The notes under the pieces were generated by a model. The model saw only the letters and a list, made by a program, of their open reading frames with translations, had not been told where the DNA came from and ran no database searches. 52,904 nt of DNA from an uncultured Dysosmobacter sp. GTDB taxonomy: Bacteria > Bacillota > Clostridia > Oscillospirales > Oscillospiraceae. The first letter of the stretch is position 1. Each line of letters begins with the position of its first letter. The DNA is taken from NCBI GenBank assembly GCA_934563745.1, contig CAKTHE010000016.1, positions 1-52,904 on the forward strand. Direction: 5' to 3'. Position numbers and translations under genes: made by a program. Below, in pieces: positions 40,456-51,940 of this stretch.

Positions 40456-41678
40456 TTAAATAACGCCCTCTTCCTGCAGAGCGGCGATTTGCGCGGGGGT
40501 CATGTGAAGCAGATTCCGGCAGGTTTCCTCCGTATGCTGGCCCAGCGTGGGGGAGGGGAGGACCTCCACCGGGGAATCGGACAGATGGAAGGCGCTGCCC
40601 AGGGTCTCGTGAACGCCCAGAACCGGGTGATCCACCTCTACGATGGTGCCGGCCTTCCGGTAGATCGCACCTTCGGCAATGTCCTTGGTGCTCAGCACCG
40701 CGCCGCAGGGGATGCCGGCTTCGGCGAACAGGGCCATGACTTCTTCCTTGTCGTAGCGGCGGGTCCACTTGGTGATCTCACTGTCGATTTCGTCCCGATG
40801 CTCAGCCCGCTTCATGGGGTCGGAGTAAATGGGATCGTCGAACCAGTCCGGGCGCTGGATCAGGGTGCAGAATCTGGCCCATTGGGGGCTTCCGGGCACG
40901 GGGGAGACATACATGAATACGTAGTCGTTCAGCCCATCCGTTCCGCGGGGCTTGCAGGGGTACATGTTGTGCGGGCAGCGGTTGACAAACTTCTTGTTGC
41001 CGAAGCGCACGTTTTCGACCCCGTCGTCCAGCTGGCTGACAAAGGCACCGCGGCAGGTCTGAATCAGGACCTCCTGCATGTTGATGCGCACCAGCTGCCC
41101 CCGGCCGGTCCGCTCCCGCTCCAAAAGGGCTGCCAGGATCCCATGGGAGAGATAGACGCCGGAGATGTTGTCCGCCAGATTTGCGCCGCTTTGCATGGGA
41201 GCGCCATCCCGCTCGCCGGTGATGCTGCACACCACGCCCATGGCCTGGGCCACGCCGTCGAAGCAGGGGTATTTGCTGTAGGGACTTTCATCCGCGTAGC
41301 CCTTGATGGAGCCGTAAACGATCTGGGGATTGAGCGCCCGGACCTCTTCGTAGGAAAAGCCCAGCCGTTCCATCGTTCCGGGGGCGAAATTCTCAACCAG
41401 AACGTCGCCGGTTTTGATCAGCGCCCGCAGGATGTCCTTTCCCTTGTCCGACTTGATGTCCAGCGTGACGCTTTTTTATTGTTGTTCAGAAGACCGAAAT
41501 GAATGGTATCGGCGCCGGGACCGCGGGTGCCCCGGGAGGAGCGGGCGCCCATGCGGGCCTGCTCGCCGTATTTGGGACGTTCGATCTTTAATACTTCGGC
41601 GCCCAGCTGGGCCAGATGCAGCGTGGCGATGGGACCGGATTCAAACTGGCTCAGATCGATGACACGGATTCCTTCCAA
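40456..41678 (-). pseudogene. Family III (CaiB/BaiF) CoA-transferase, frameshifted
   Basis: A family III CoA-transferase, a kind that often activates the 2-hydroxy acid for a dehydratase (as FldA in Clostridium sporogenes). The N-terminal part (EGIRVIDLSQFESGPIATLH, AEVLKIERP, IHFGLLNNNKK) ends in one frame; the rest (VTLDIKSDKGKDIL, VENFAPGTMERLGF and on to IAALQEEGVI) continues in another. The break is at six T residues (41472-41477, A6 in the coding strand); one more A would restore a 407-residue protein. The start is also odd: TTG 41678 has no near ribosome binding site, and AAAGGA lies 16 bases upstream, before an ATC codon. It is the third gene of its operon. Confidence 0.85.
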
Positions 41679-41705
41679 TGCTTTTATGGGGATCGTTCCT
41701 TTCCT

Positions 41706-43004
41706 TTACTGATCTTTTTTCATCACACGATGGACAATGAAGTCTTCTACCATGGCACTCATGGTCTCCCGGCTCCAGCTGCCGGGGTTGACGGGGTCGG
41801 CCTTGAACATCAGCACGGGGATGCCGGCGTCCTCCAGGGCCTTCTTGGTGAAATAGGAGCCCTCCAGAGAGATGGCGCAGCTGTCCGGAACCATGTAGAC
41901 CACGCCGTCGATTTTGTTGTGCAGGGCTTCTTTCAGAAACCATTGGGAGTTCCAGGGGGGCATGTGGAGAAAGTCCTCCAGCCCGACAAAGCGGGCGGCC
42001 AGTGCCCGCAGGGGATCCGGCTCCACGTGATTGCGGATGTAGCCGTCAGCTGCCAGGCCCAGGTACATGGTCCAGATGAAGACGGCACCGTACTTCTCCT
42101 CGAAATCCTGATAGAACGCGAAATCGTGCCACAGGCCGCGGCCGATCCACATGAGACGGTATTTTTCGTTGGGAACGGCGGCTTTTCCGGCGTCCGCCAT
42201 GGCCTTGACTTCTTCGTAAAGACTTTTGGCGTGTTCGGCGCCCCAGCGGGTGCCCCGCTGCCACTGCCCCTGCATGACGGCATTGACCGTGTCCGCCACG
42301 GTGACGGGGGCCGGAACCGTCTGTGCGATCAGATCCCGGGTTTTGCGGTACCAGCCCTCCTGCTCGTTGATCAGCTCCATGACTTCCTGAAGCCGGTGGA
42401 GATCGAACATTTTGCCGGTTTTGCGCTCCAGGAAGGAGATGAGCTGGCGAAGCTCCACCTCGCCGGTGTCCAGACGCTCCGGGTCATAAAGCTCCTCCCA
42501 GCGATCCAGATCCAGTTTCCACCAGTTCAGGGGCAGCTTCCGGGCAACGGTCGTTTCCATGGTGTACAGGCCGATGTTGTGCTGCCGGGCAAAAAGCTCC
42601 CAGATCTTGGAGTTGTAATCGCAGTTCAGGCGCGTAATGGCCAGCGTGGGCTTGGGCAGGCCGCCCCAGGGGCCCAGCTCCCGGTCCTCCGGATCCAGGC
42701 TTTCGCCGAAGGAGGTGGCGCAGTAGGAGCAGATGTCGGTGGGATAACCGGCTTCCTGCAGCAGGCGGTTGTAGCGGGGCGTCATGCGCTTGGCAGCGCA
42801 GATGGAGACCCACCATTGGTTTACGGCAAAGGGAATGTCCATGGCCCGCAGGATTTCCATGGGGAAGTCGGCCGGGACCAGCGCGAAGTCGTCGCCCTGC
42901 TCCACCCGCCTGCGCAGGGCCGCAAACCATTCCTTCTGATGGACGGCTGCCGTCCGGGTGGCCTGAAGTGCCTTTTTGGCGGTGGATTTGCTCTCGTTTT
43001 CCAT
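41706..43004 (-). CDS. 2-Hydroxyacyl-CoA dehydratase subunit (HgdA/HgdB family), intact
   Basis: A 432-residue subunit of the 2-hydroxyacyl-CoA dehydratase D-component family, oxygen-sensitive iron-sulfur enzymes that remove water from 2-hydroxyacyl-CoAs by a ketyl radical route. Cysteines likely to bind the cluster include CSYCATSFGES (about residue 95) and ITRLNCDYNSK; the end VYMVPDSCAISLEGS...IPVLMFKADPVNP is typical of the family. ATG 43004 has AAGGAGGGA upstream. The partner subunit upstream is frameshifted, and no activator ATPase (HgdC/FldI type) is in the window, so function is uncertain although this frame is intact. Confidence 0.87.
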   Translation of the reverse strand: MENESKSTAKKALQATRTAAVHQKEWFAALRRRVEQGDDFALVPADFPMEILRAMDIPFAVNQWWVSICAAKRMTPRYNRLLQEAGYPTDICSYCATSFGESLDPEDRELGPWGGLPKPTLAITRLNCDYNSKIWELFARQHNIGLYTMETTVARKLPLNWWKLDLDRWEELYDPERLDTGEVELRQLISFLERKTGKMFDLHRLQEVMELINEQEGWYRKTRDLIAQTVPAPVTVADTVNAVMQGQWQRGTRWGAEHAKSLYEEVKAMADAGKAAVPNEKYRLMWIGRGLWHDFAFYQDFEEKYGAVFIWTMYLGLAADGYIRNHVEPDPLRALAARFVGLEDFLHMPPWNSQWFLKEALHNKIDGVVYMVPDSCAISLEGSYFTKKALEDAGIPVLMFKADPVNPGSWSRETMSAMVEDFIVHRVMKKDQ

Positions 43005-43018
43005 GTCGCATTCCCTCC

Positions 43019-44159
43019 TTAAATCGTTTCGATGAAGGCGCGGAGCTGCTCTTTGAGACCGTCGTTGTCTGCAAAGGGATAGCGCAGATTCCGAAGCTTC
43101 AGGCTGGGGATCCCGGCCGCGTCCAGAAGCTTTTTCTGCTCGGGATAGTCCCAGCTGATGGCGTCCTCGTATTTTTGGGAGAGCAGCAGAACGCCCTGCG
43201 CGCCGGAGGCGTGCACCGCGTCGTTCAAAGCGGCTGTGCGCTGGCTCAGCCCGCCCTTCTCGGAGCATGTAGCGATCTACAAGTCCCCAGAGGGGCGTAT
43301 ACAGCGGATTCACATCCCGCTCATAAAGGTGTGCGCCCCAGTTGTGGACCTCGCCCACGACCACGGCACCGGAATCCTCCAGAGTCCGGTAGAGCCAGAC
43401 ATCCGCCTGGTCGGTGCCGGAGAAAAAGATGCGGGTTCCGGGGACCTCCGGCCAGGCGGGAATGTCCGCGCAAAGCGCCCTTACAAGGCGCGTGTGCTCC
43501 GGCTTATCCATGAAAAGCCCGGCACCCAGGATTACCAGGGCCTCTTCGCCGGTCAGGTGGACGTGCTCCCCGCAGCGGAAGCGCAGCAGCTCCCGGACGG
43601 CCGCGCGGTTTTCGTTGCAGATCTGGACGCCGCGCTGATAATCCGCTTCGCGGATGCTTCGCCCAGCCCAGCGCTCCGCCGTTTCCCAAAAGAGTTTCAG
43701 GCTGCGTTCGTTGCGCATCGCGTACAGCAGAGTGCGCCCGAAGAGCCAGTCGATAAACTCGAGTTCAGGGATGGGCAGTTCCGGTTTCTCCCGCCGCAGC
43801 TCGCGCAGATAAAGATACAGGCGGACAAACTGGTCGGAGGAGTTGGAGACGGCCAGATAATCGATGTACGCGCTGCAGCAGCCGTTTACCAGCGTTTCAA
43901 AGCAAAGCTTGGTGCTTGTCTGAAAGGACAGTTCCAGATAGCGCTCCGCCAGCGGGGTCTGGATCCCGGCGACGGGTCCGATCTGCGCCGGAAACAGGTC
44001 CGCTGCGATGAGAAGCTCCTGCGGGACGTCGTACCCCAGCGTACCAACCACTTTTCCGCCCCTGCGCCGATGCTCCCGGGCAGCGGCATCCCGGTGATCA
44101 TATGCGTATTGCAGCGCGGCAAAGGCCTGGTTGTTTCGCACACATTCACGAATGCTCAC
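43019..44159 (-). pseudogene. 2-Hydroxyacyl-CoA dehydratase partner subunit, frameshifted
   Basis: Another 2-hydroxyacyl-CoA dehydratase family subunit. The first frame, from GTG 44159 (GGAGG upstream), reads through GKVVGTLGYDVPQELLIAA, NGCCSAYIDYLAVSNSSDQF and DSGAVVVGEVHNWGAHLYE to about LWGLVDRYMLR; the family C-terminus SEKGGLSQRT, GVLLLSQKYEDAISWDYPEQ and KEQLRAFIETI lies in another frame. The shift falls between 43260 and 43277, where the second frame meets a TAG. The total is 1141 bases, one more than a multiple of three, so a one-base gain or two-base loss explains it. The unshifted frame would read on into the next gene. Confidence 0.85.
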
Positions 44160-44269
44160 GGTGAAAACCCTCCGTTTCTTCTTTGGCGTTTGAATTGACA
44201 AGGCCCAGCCGCTGCTTCTGGGCATCCGGCACAAAGACGGCGGGCGATGCGGAAAAAGAGGGGGCTGCC

Positions 44270-45912
44270 ATGCTGACGATCAACTTAATCCGGTGGGCAC
44301 TGGAGGATGCGCTTTTGTCCGATCACGTTCACCGGAAACCGGATCCCTTCACGCGGTTTGAGCTGCTTGCCGAGAATGGACGGCTTTCACCCGATGGGGC
44401 GATCTTCTGTACCTGGCCACGCCGGGAACGTTTTGCACCGCCGCGGACCGGGTGGACGGGACGGAGACGTCCTATACCTTTCTGATCGCGGGGGACAGTC
44501 CGGCGCTGGCACCCTATCGGGAACGGAAGGAATTCAATATCCTGACGGCGGCGCTTTCTTATCCCGCGCTGTGCAACCGCATGGTCCGGCTGGAGCACGC
44601 ATATGATGACTGGCGAAGCCGTTTGAGACGGGCCCTCTATGCGGAGGCGTCTTTGAACGGCCTGCTTTGCGCCGGGGCGTCCCTGCTTCCCACGGACCTT
44701 CTGTATCTGAGTATCGGCTATCGGGTCGTCGGTTCGGCCCGCACAGCCCACTGCCCGTTTTTGGATGCGGCGGAAGATGCGGGCCAGCTTTCCGACGAGC
44801 AGCTCCGGAAGCTTGTCAGCGGCACGTGGCAGGCGTGGAACGGCTGGCTTTTCTGCCTGCATCCCGTCCAGGCGGAGGGACAGCTGGTGGGATATCTCAC
44901 CCTGGCCGTGCCGGAGCGGGTGGGCAGCGCCCTGGCGTCTGAACTGCGGGATCAGACGGTGGACGCTCAGCAAACCTTTATGTCCCGTTATTATCAGGAG
45001 CAATATGCCTCCTCCAATCTGCTGACCGTTTTCATGTGTGACCTGCTGGACGGAAAGCTGAGCGATCAGGAGGAGCTGGTGCTCCGGGCCAGGCAGCTGC
45101 CGCTTCCGCTGAAGAACCGGTATTATCACCTGGTCGTGGTGGAGCCGGACGATTCCACGATGGCCAATTCCCCGATGGCCAATTCCCCGATGGCCAATTC
45201 CCCGCATTTTCTCTCGGGGCTTGCCAAATGCTTCGCGTCGGATATTGTTGCGTCGTATCGGGGACGGATCCTGGTGGTCGCCTCCAAGAGGCGGGGGGAT
45301 GAGCAGATTGCATACGATCCGCAGGGCTTGAAAACCCTTCTGGAGCAATACAATGCCGTCGCCTGCATCAGCAATCATACGCAATGGCTGACTGCCCTGC
45401 GTCCTCTGTATGTGCAGACCCAGGGGGCCATTCGGTTCGCCGGGGTTTATTGTGCGGACCGCTCCCGCCGGGTTTTCCGCTCGGAGGATTATGCCATGGC
45501 GCAGATCATTGACCTGTGCGCCCAGCACTGTCAGGACTATTTTCACGATGACCTGCGCTATCTCTGCCACGCGGGGATCGTTTCACTGAAGGACTATGAC
45601 GATAAGCATCAGACCGATTACTGCGCGCTGCTCAAGTACTATCTCATGAACGACCGGAAGACCGTTCAGACGGCCCAGGCCTTTTACATGTACCGCAACA
45701 CCCTTCAAAGCAGGATTGAGAAGATCGCCCGTATTGTCGGCGAGGATTTTGAGGATCCGCAGATCCGCCAGCGGCTGCTGTTTTCCATTCAGGTGCTGGA
45801 GTATATGCGCACCTGCCTGAAGCAGGAGGACCTATACGGAAAAAAGCAGCATACGGCTCTGACTTTTCACCGCCTGGGCGGCCGGCCCGATTCCGGCGAT
45901 GCGGCGCGCTGA
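44270..45912 (+). pseudogene. PucR/CdaR-type transcriptional regulator, frameshifted near its start
   Basis: A regulator with a long sensory part and a C-terminal PucR-type helix-turn-helix (LLKYYLMNDRKTVQTAQAF, YMYRNTLQSRIEKIARIVG). The start MLTINLIRWALEDALLSD has GAGGGGG upstream; its frame reaches SPDGAIF at about 44407, while the continuation LYLATPGTFCTAADRVDG lies one frame back. The 1643-base span is one base short of 548 codons, consistent with one deleted base. An internal start after the break might still yield most of the protein. It is divergent from the dehydratase cluster and probably controlled it. Confidence 0.8.
45160..45204 (+). repeat. Three exact 15-base tandem repeats
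   Basis: ATGGCCAATTCCCCG occurs three times in a row, encoding MANSP three times inside the regulator gene. The copies are identical, indicating a recent in-frame expansion. Confidence 0.95.
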
Positions 45913-45967
45913 AGCAGCCCTTGCGGGAAAGAGTGCCATTCCGGACGGAGCTTGCGTGAAAAAGCGA

Positions 45968-45996
45968 TTGTAAAGCGGCAGAGCATATGGTAAACT
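45968..45996 (+). promoter_or_regulatory. Promoter of the DivIVA-like gene
   Basis: TTGTAA (45968-45973), 17-base spacer, TAAACT (45991-45996), about 70 bases before the ATG. Confidence 0.6.
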
Positions 45997-46067
45997 AAAC
46001 TTTATAAGAAAGAGGCATCCGGCCCGCGCAGGCGGACTGGGGCGTAAACGGAAATGCAGGTGGAAAA

Positions 46068-46667
46068 ATGGAGAGCAAGACATTCAAAAGCGTTACATTC
46101 GGCGGCTTTGACAAGCAGGATGTGATTCATTATATCGAGGAAACGGCCCGCCAGTACGAAGAGACCACGGCCCGGCTGGAGAAGGAGAAGGACGTGCTGG
46201 AGCGGGAGACGGCGGATCTGAAAACCAAGCTTCAGGAGGCGGAGAAGCAGCTGCGCGCCCTGATTGAGGAAAAGCAGCGCCTGGAAGCGGCTGCCCAGGG
46301 AAAGGCACAGGCGGAGGAAGCCCTGGCGCAGACCCGGGCAGAGGCGGAGAGCCTGCGGGCGGAGGCGGAGCAGCTGCGTCCGCTGGCGCAGGCCTATCAA
46401 AACGTGAAAGAGCAGATCGGCGACATTGAATGCGAGGCACGCCGGCGGGCCAATACCCTGGAGGAGCAGACCCTTTCCAGACTCAACCGGCTGCTGGCGG
46501 CCTGCCGGGGAGAGTATCAGACCTTGACGGAGACCTATGCCACGACTTCTTCACATATGATCGCGGAGCTTCGCAAGATGGAGGTCAGTCTGACGCAGCT
46601 TCCGCGGGCTTTGGACCAGGTGGGAAAGGACCTGACCGAGCTGGAGCAGGAACTGGGCGGCAGATGA
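46068..46667 (+). CDS. DivIVA-domain coiled-coil protein
   Basis: A 199-residue protein with the short N-terminal DivIVA lipid-binding motif (VTFGGFDKQDVIHYIEE, residues about 9-25) followed by a long Glu/Ala/Gln-rich coiled coil to about residue 110 and a helical C-terminal part. DivIVA proteins bind curved membrane at poles and septa and recruit division or wall-growth factors. B. subtilis has DivIVA and the smaller GpsB; this chain is longer than GpsB and lacks clear identity with either beyond the motif. AGGTGG precedes the ATG. It has its own promoter, upstream of the V-ATPase operon. Confidence 0.82.
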   Translation: MESKTFKSVTFGGFDKQDVIHYIEETARQYEETTARLEKEKDVLERETADLKTKLQEAEKQLRALIEEKQRLEAAAQGKAQAEEALAQTRAEAESLRAEAEQLRPLAQAYQNVKEQIGDIECEARRRANTLEEQTLSRLNRLLAACRGEYQTLTETYATTSSHMIAELRKMEVSLTQLPRALDQVGKDLTELEQELGGR

Positions 46668-46679
46668 GCGGCGCACCCT

Positions 46680-46886
46680 TTGACAAAAATTAGACCAACA
46701 ATCGGGGAACAGTGTCCAAAAATTGGGCACCGTTCCCCGATATGTCTATTGAGGAAAGGAAGTGCTTCCGTTAAAATTAGAAAAGAAAATTCAGGAAAAA
46801 ACGTTTGCCTGGATTGGAAAAGTATAGGCAATTCCAACAAACGGAAGAAGAAAAATGAGCAAAAGTTTGTGAATCAAAAAACTTAC
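46680..46886. other. AT-rich patch with a 41-base imperfect palindrome
   Basis: This stretch is much richer in A than the rest of the window. It opens with an imperfect palindrome at 46701-46741 (outer arms ATCGGGGAAC/GTTCCCCGAT, inner GTGTCC/GGGCAC), which could end the DivIVA transcript but has no T-run. An 83-codon frame (46680-46931) crosses it but overlaps the ATPase promoter and has no family features, so I do not call it a gene. Confidence 0.6.
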
Positions 46887-46915
46887 TTGAATTCTTTCCA
46901 AGCACCCCATATAAT
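46887..46915 (+). promoter_or_regulatory. Promoter of the V-type ATPase operon
   Basis: TTGAAT (46887-46892), 17-base spacer, perfect TATAAT (46910-46915), about 110 bases before the first subunit gene. Confidence 0.8.
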
Positions 46916-47025
46916 AGGGGATATTGTATAGGAAGTCGAAAAATGACAGGGACTGCCGCGAAGATTTTGGTAATAAGTACACATACTGATGCGTGCGAGC
47001 ATGTTTAAGGAAAGAGGGTGAAGAG

Positions 47026-47340
47026 ATGTCATTGGAGGCGATTGAACAGATTTCAAAAGCAGAGGCTGAGCAGGCGGCAAGAAAGCTTTCCGCGCAGATC
47101 GAGGCGAAAAACCGGACGGCGGAGGCAGAGCGTGCCGGAAAGGAACAGATACGCAAAACGCAGGAGCAGGCTGACGCCCGCAGGGCGGAGCTGCTGGCTC
47201 AGGCGGAGGCTTCGGCGAAAAGACAATCAGAGCAGATCCTTCATGCAGCGGAGGAAGAGGCCCGGCGTCTTCGGGATACGGCGAAGACGTACCTGGACGA
47301 AACTGCGGAATGGATCGTCGGAAAGGTCGTGGGACGCTAA
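47026..47340 (+). CDS. V/A-type ATPase peripheral stalk subunit G/H
   Basis: A 104-residue, almost wholly helical, Glu/Ala/Arg-rich protein (AIEQISKAEAEQAARKLSAQ, LRDTAKTYLDETAEWIVGKV) of the subunit H/G type (AhaH, NtpF in Enterococcus). With subunit E it forms the peripheral stalk that holds the catalytic head to the membrane subunit. ATG 47026 is chosen because AGAGGGTGAAGAG precedes it. It is first in the operon and abuts subunit I with no gap. Confidence 0.88.
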   Translation: MSLEAIEQISKAEAEQAARKLSAQIEAKNRTAEAERAGKEQIRKTQEQADARRAELLAQAEASAKRQSEQILHAAEEEARRLRDTAKTYLDETAEWIVGKVVGR

Positions 47341-49784
<2,444 letters not shown>

Positions 49785-49830
49785 TGCGGAGGAATGCAGG
49801 CACTACGAAGGAAAGGCGGGAACATAGGGC

Positions 49831-50427
49831 ATGAACGGAATTGAGAAGATCATCCAGCGCATCGATGCGGATACCCAGGCTCAGATCGACAGCCTGACGG
49901 CTGCGGCGCAGCAGGAAGCACAAAAGCTGACGGCTGCCTATCAGGCTCAGGCCGATCAGCTTGCCGCAGAGCTGGCCGCCCAGAATGAGAAGGCGGCGCA
50001 GGAGCGGGAAGAGCGGCTGGTCAGCGTGACGCAGCTGGAGGCCCGGAAGGTGACCCTTGCCGCGAAGCAGGAAATGGTGGAGCTGGCTTTTGAAACTGCA
50101 CTTGAAAAGCTTCGGGCGCTGCCGGAGGCGGAATATGTTCAGGTCGCGGCCAAGCTGCTGGCTGCCGCGGCGCCGGACGGACGGGGAGAAGCGGTCTTCG
50201 CCCCAGAGGACCGGGAGCGGATCGGCCGCGCGGCAGTGGAGCAGGCGAACGCGCTGCTGGGTGCGAAGGGGGCCCTGACCCTGTCGGAGGAGACCCGCCC
50301 CACCGGAGGCGGCGTGATCCTGAAAAGCGGCAAGGTGGAGGTCAACTGCACCTTTGGTACGCTGGTGCGTCTGCAGAAGGCGGAGTGCGCCGGCGAGGCG
50401 GCCCATCGGCTGTTCCCTGACACCTGA
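49831..50427 (+). CDS. ntpE: V/A-type ATPase subunit E
   Basis: Peripheral stalk subunit, 198 residues: a long N-terminal helix with regular Gln/Ala/Glu pattern (residues 1-75, IEKIIQRIDADTQAQIDSLT) that pairs with the G/H-type subunit, and a globular C-terminal domain ending TGGGVILKSGKVEVNCTFG, typical of the family. AAGGAAAGG lies upstream of ATG 49831. It comes after K and before C in the standard operon order. Confidence 0.93.
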   Translation: MNGIEKIIQRIDADTQAQIDSLTAAAQQEAQKLTAAYQAQADQLAAELAAQNEKAAQEREERLVSVTQLEARKVTLAAKQEMVELAFETALEKLRALPEAEYVQVAAKLLAAAAPDGRGEAVFAPEDRERIGRAAVEQANALLGAKGALTLSEETRPTGGGVILKSGKVEVNCTFGTLVRLQKAECAGEAAHRLFPDT

Positions 50428-50445
50428 CGGGAGGAGGAACTGGGC

Positions 50446-51447
50446 TTGGCAAAAAAACACAATGATACGGATTATTTGTCGATTTCGACCCGGGTACGGG
50501 CTCTGGAGACCCGGCTGATCCGCCGGGAGCGGCTGGAGCAGATCCTGGAGGCCGGAAGCGACGATGAGGCGGCCAAGCTGCTTCAGGACAGCGGTTATCC
50601 CGGGGTGGATCCGGCGAATCCGGAGCAAATGGATGCGGCCCTTGCGGCTGTCCGGCGGGAGACTCTGGAGGAATTGGCCGGCGGTATGCCGGACGAGCGC
50701 TATCTGGATCTTTTCCGGCTGAAATATGACTACCACAACAGCAAGGCCCTGCTCAAAGCGGCGGCTATGAATGTATCTCCGGACCGGATGCTGATGGATA
50801 TGGGCACGGTCCCGGCGGATCAGCTGCGCCGCGCGGTGGAGGAGGACGACCTGGATGGGCTGCCGGCCACTTTGGCTGCGGCAATCCGGGAGGGAAAGTC
50901 CGTCCTGGACGAGACCCGGGATCCGCAGCTGGCGGACATGGCGCTGGACAGCCGCTACTATCAGCAGCTGCTGGCGCTGGCCGAAGAGACGGGAAGCGCG
51001 TTTCTCAAGGGCTATGTGCAGCTGCAGATTGACGCGGCGAATCTGCGGATCTGGGTGCGCACACAGCGCATGGGCAAAGGCGTCGGGTTTTTGCGCAACG
51101 CGTTGTTCGCCGGCGGGACACTGACGCCGGACCGGCTGGTGGATGCGGCGGAAAGCGGGAAAGAGCTGGAGACCGTCTATCTGGCAACGCCTTTGCAGGA
51201 GGCGGCCGCCGCTGGCCAGCAGGCCTGTTCCGGCGGTACGCTGACGGAGTTTGAAAAGCTCTGCGACGACGCGGTAAGCCAGTATCTGGAGAAGGCGCGC
51301 TTCGTCCCCTTCGGCGAGGCGCCGCTGCTGGGTTATCTGGCCGCCCGGGAGACGGAGTACGCCAACCTGCGGATCGTACTGATGGGGCGCACGTCCGGCC
51401 TTCCCAAAGATGTGATCGTGTCCCGGCTTCGGGCGAGTTATGTGTAA
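50446..51447 (+). CDS. ntpC: V/A-type ATPase subunit C
   Basis: The socket protein (C/AC39/d family) linking the central stalk to the K ring, 333 residues and mostly helical, with three repeated helical lobes. Recognisable parts are LSISTRVRALETRLI at the start and KYDYHNSKALLKAAAM, and near the end LLGYLAARETEYANLRIVLM, the family signature. Start is TTG 50446, with GGAGGAGG 8 bases upstream. It follows subunit E by 18 bases. Confidence 0.93.
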   Translation: MAKKHNDTDYLSISTRVRALETRLIRRERLEQILEAGSDDEAAKLLQDSGYPGVDPANPEQMDAALAAVRRETLEELAGGMPDERYLDLFRLKYDYHNSKALLKAAAMNVSPDRMLMDMGTVPADQLRRAVEEDDLDGLPATLAAAIREGKSVLDETRDPQLADMALDSRYYQQLLALAEETGSAFLKGYVQLQIDAANLRIWVRTQRMGKGVGFLRNALFAGGTLTPDRLVDAAESGKELETVYLATPLQEAAAAGQQACSGGTLTEFEKLCDDAVSQYLEKARFVPFGEAPLLGYLAARETEYANLRIVLMGRTSGLPKDVIVSRLRASYV

Positions 51448-51460
51448 GGCGGTGTGAACC

Positions 51461-51778
51461 ATGGCAACAACGTATCGGATCGCAGTCATCGGTGACTGGG
51501 AATCTGTGATGGGCTTTCGGGCCCTGGGACTGGAGACCTATCCGGCCGGCTCGGCCGCCGAGGCCCGGACCCTGATCCATCGCCTGGCCAAGGAAGACTG
51601 CGCGGTGATTTATCTGACCGAGCAGCTGGCTGCCCAGCTGGGCGACGTGATTGCGCGCTACAAAGATGAGCTGCGCCCGGCGATCATTCTGATCCCGGGA
51701 CGGGAGGGGTCGCTGGGGATCGGAAAGCGGACCATCCAGACAGCCATTGAGCGTGCGGTTGGCGCGGATATCCTGTAA
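51461..51778 (+). CDS. ntpG: V/A-type ATPase subunit F
   Basis: A 105-residue central-stalk subunit (F; called NtpG in Enterococcus) with the CheY-like fold of the family: IAVIGDWESVMGFRALGLET at the N-terminus and the C-terminal PAIILIPGREGSLGIGKRTI, leading into a helix that enters the catalytic head. AAGGCGG lies upstream of the ATG. It follows subunit C by 13 bases. Confidence 0.92.
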   Translation: MATTYRIAVIGDWESVMGFRALGLETYPAGSAAEARTLIHRLAKEDCAVIYLTEQLAAQLGDVIARYKDELRPAIILIPGREGSLGIGKRTIQTAIERAVGADIL

Positions 51779-51786
51779 GTGATACG

Positions 51787-51806
51787 GGAGAGGGGATGAT
51801 CCCTCT
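51787..51806 (+). other. Hairpin between subunit F and subunit A genes
   Basis: GAGAGGG/CCCTCTC with a six-base loop and a TCTTC tail, at the start of a 160-base gap inside the operon. It may be a processing site or a weak terminator that adjusts subunit levels. Confidence 0.4.
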
Positions 51807-51940
51807 CTTCAGAGTCTCCCGGCCGGGGAGCGGCACAGCGGACCCGGCGGGGGAGGAGGCGCAGGAACGCGTGCCCCCATCCGCTGATCCGGATCGGAGG
51901 CACAGCAGACTTTGCGACGACGAGAAAGAAGGTTATCGAA

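Noticed and set aside
41465..41485. Programmed -1 ribosomal frameshift in the CoA-transferase
   Set aside because: The A AAA AAG heptamer is not in the needed phase, no stimulating stem-loop was found, and adjacent genes are also frameshifted; decay is simpler.
41706..44234. One giant 842-residue dehydratase protein
   Set aside because: The middle section is out-of-frame nonsense (arginine-rich). The true C-terminus of the first subunit lies in another frame and the second subunit has its own AAGGAGGGA and ATG at 43004.
46680..46931. 83-codon plus-strand frame in the AT-rich patch
   Set aside because: It spans the palindrome and the V-ATPase promoter, is lysine/asparagine-rich through base composition, and lacks a ribosome binding site.
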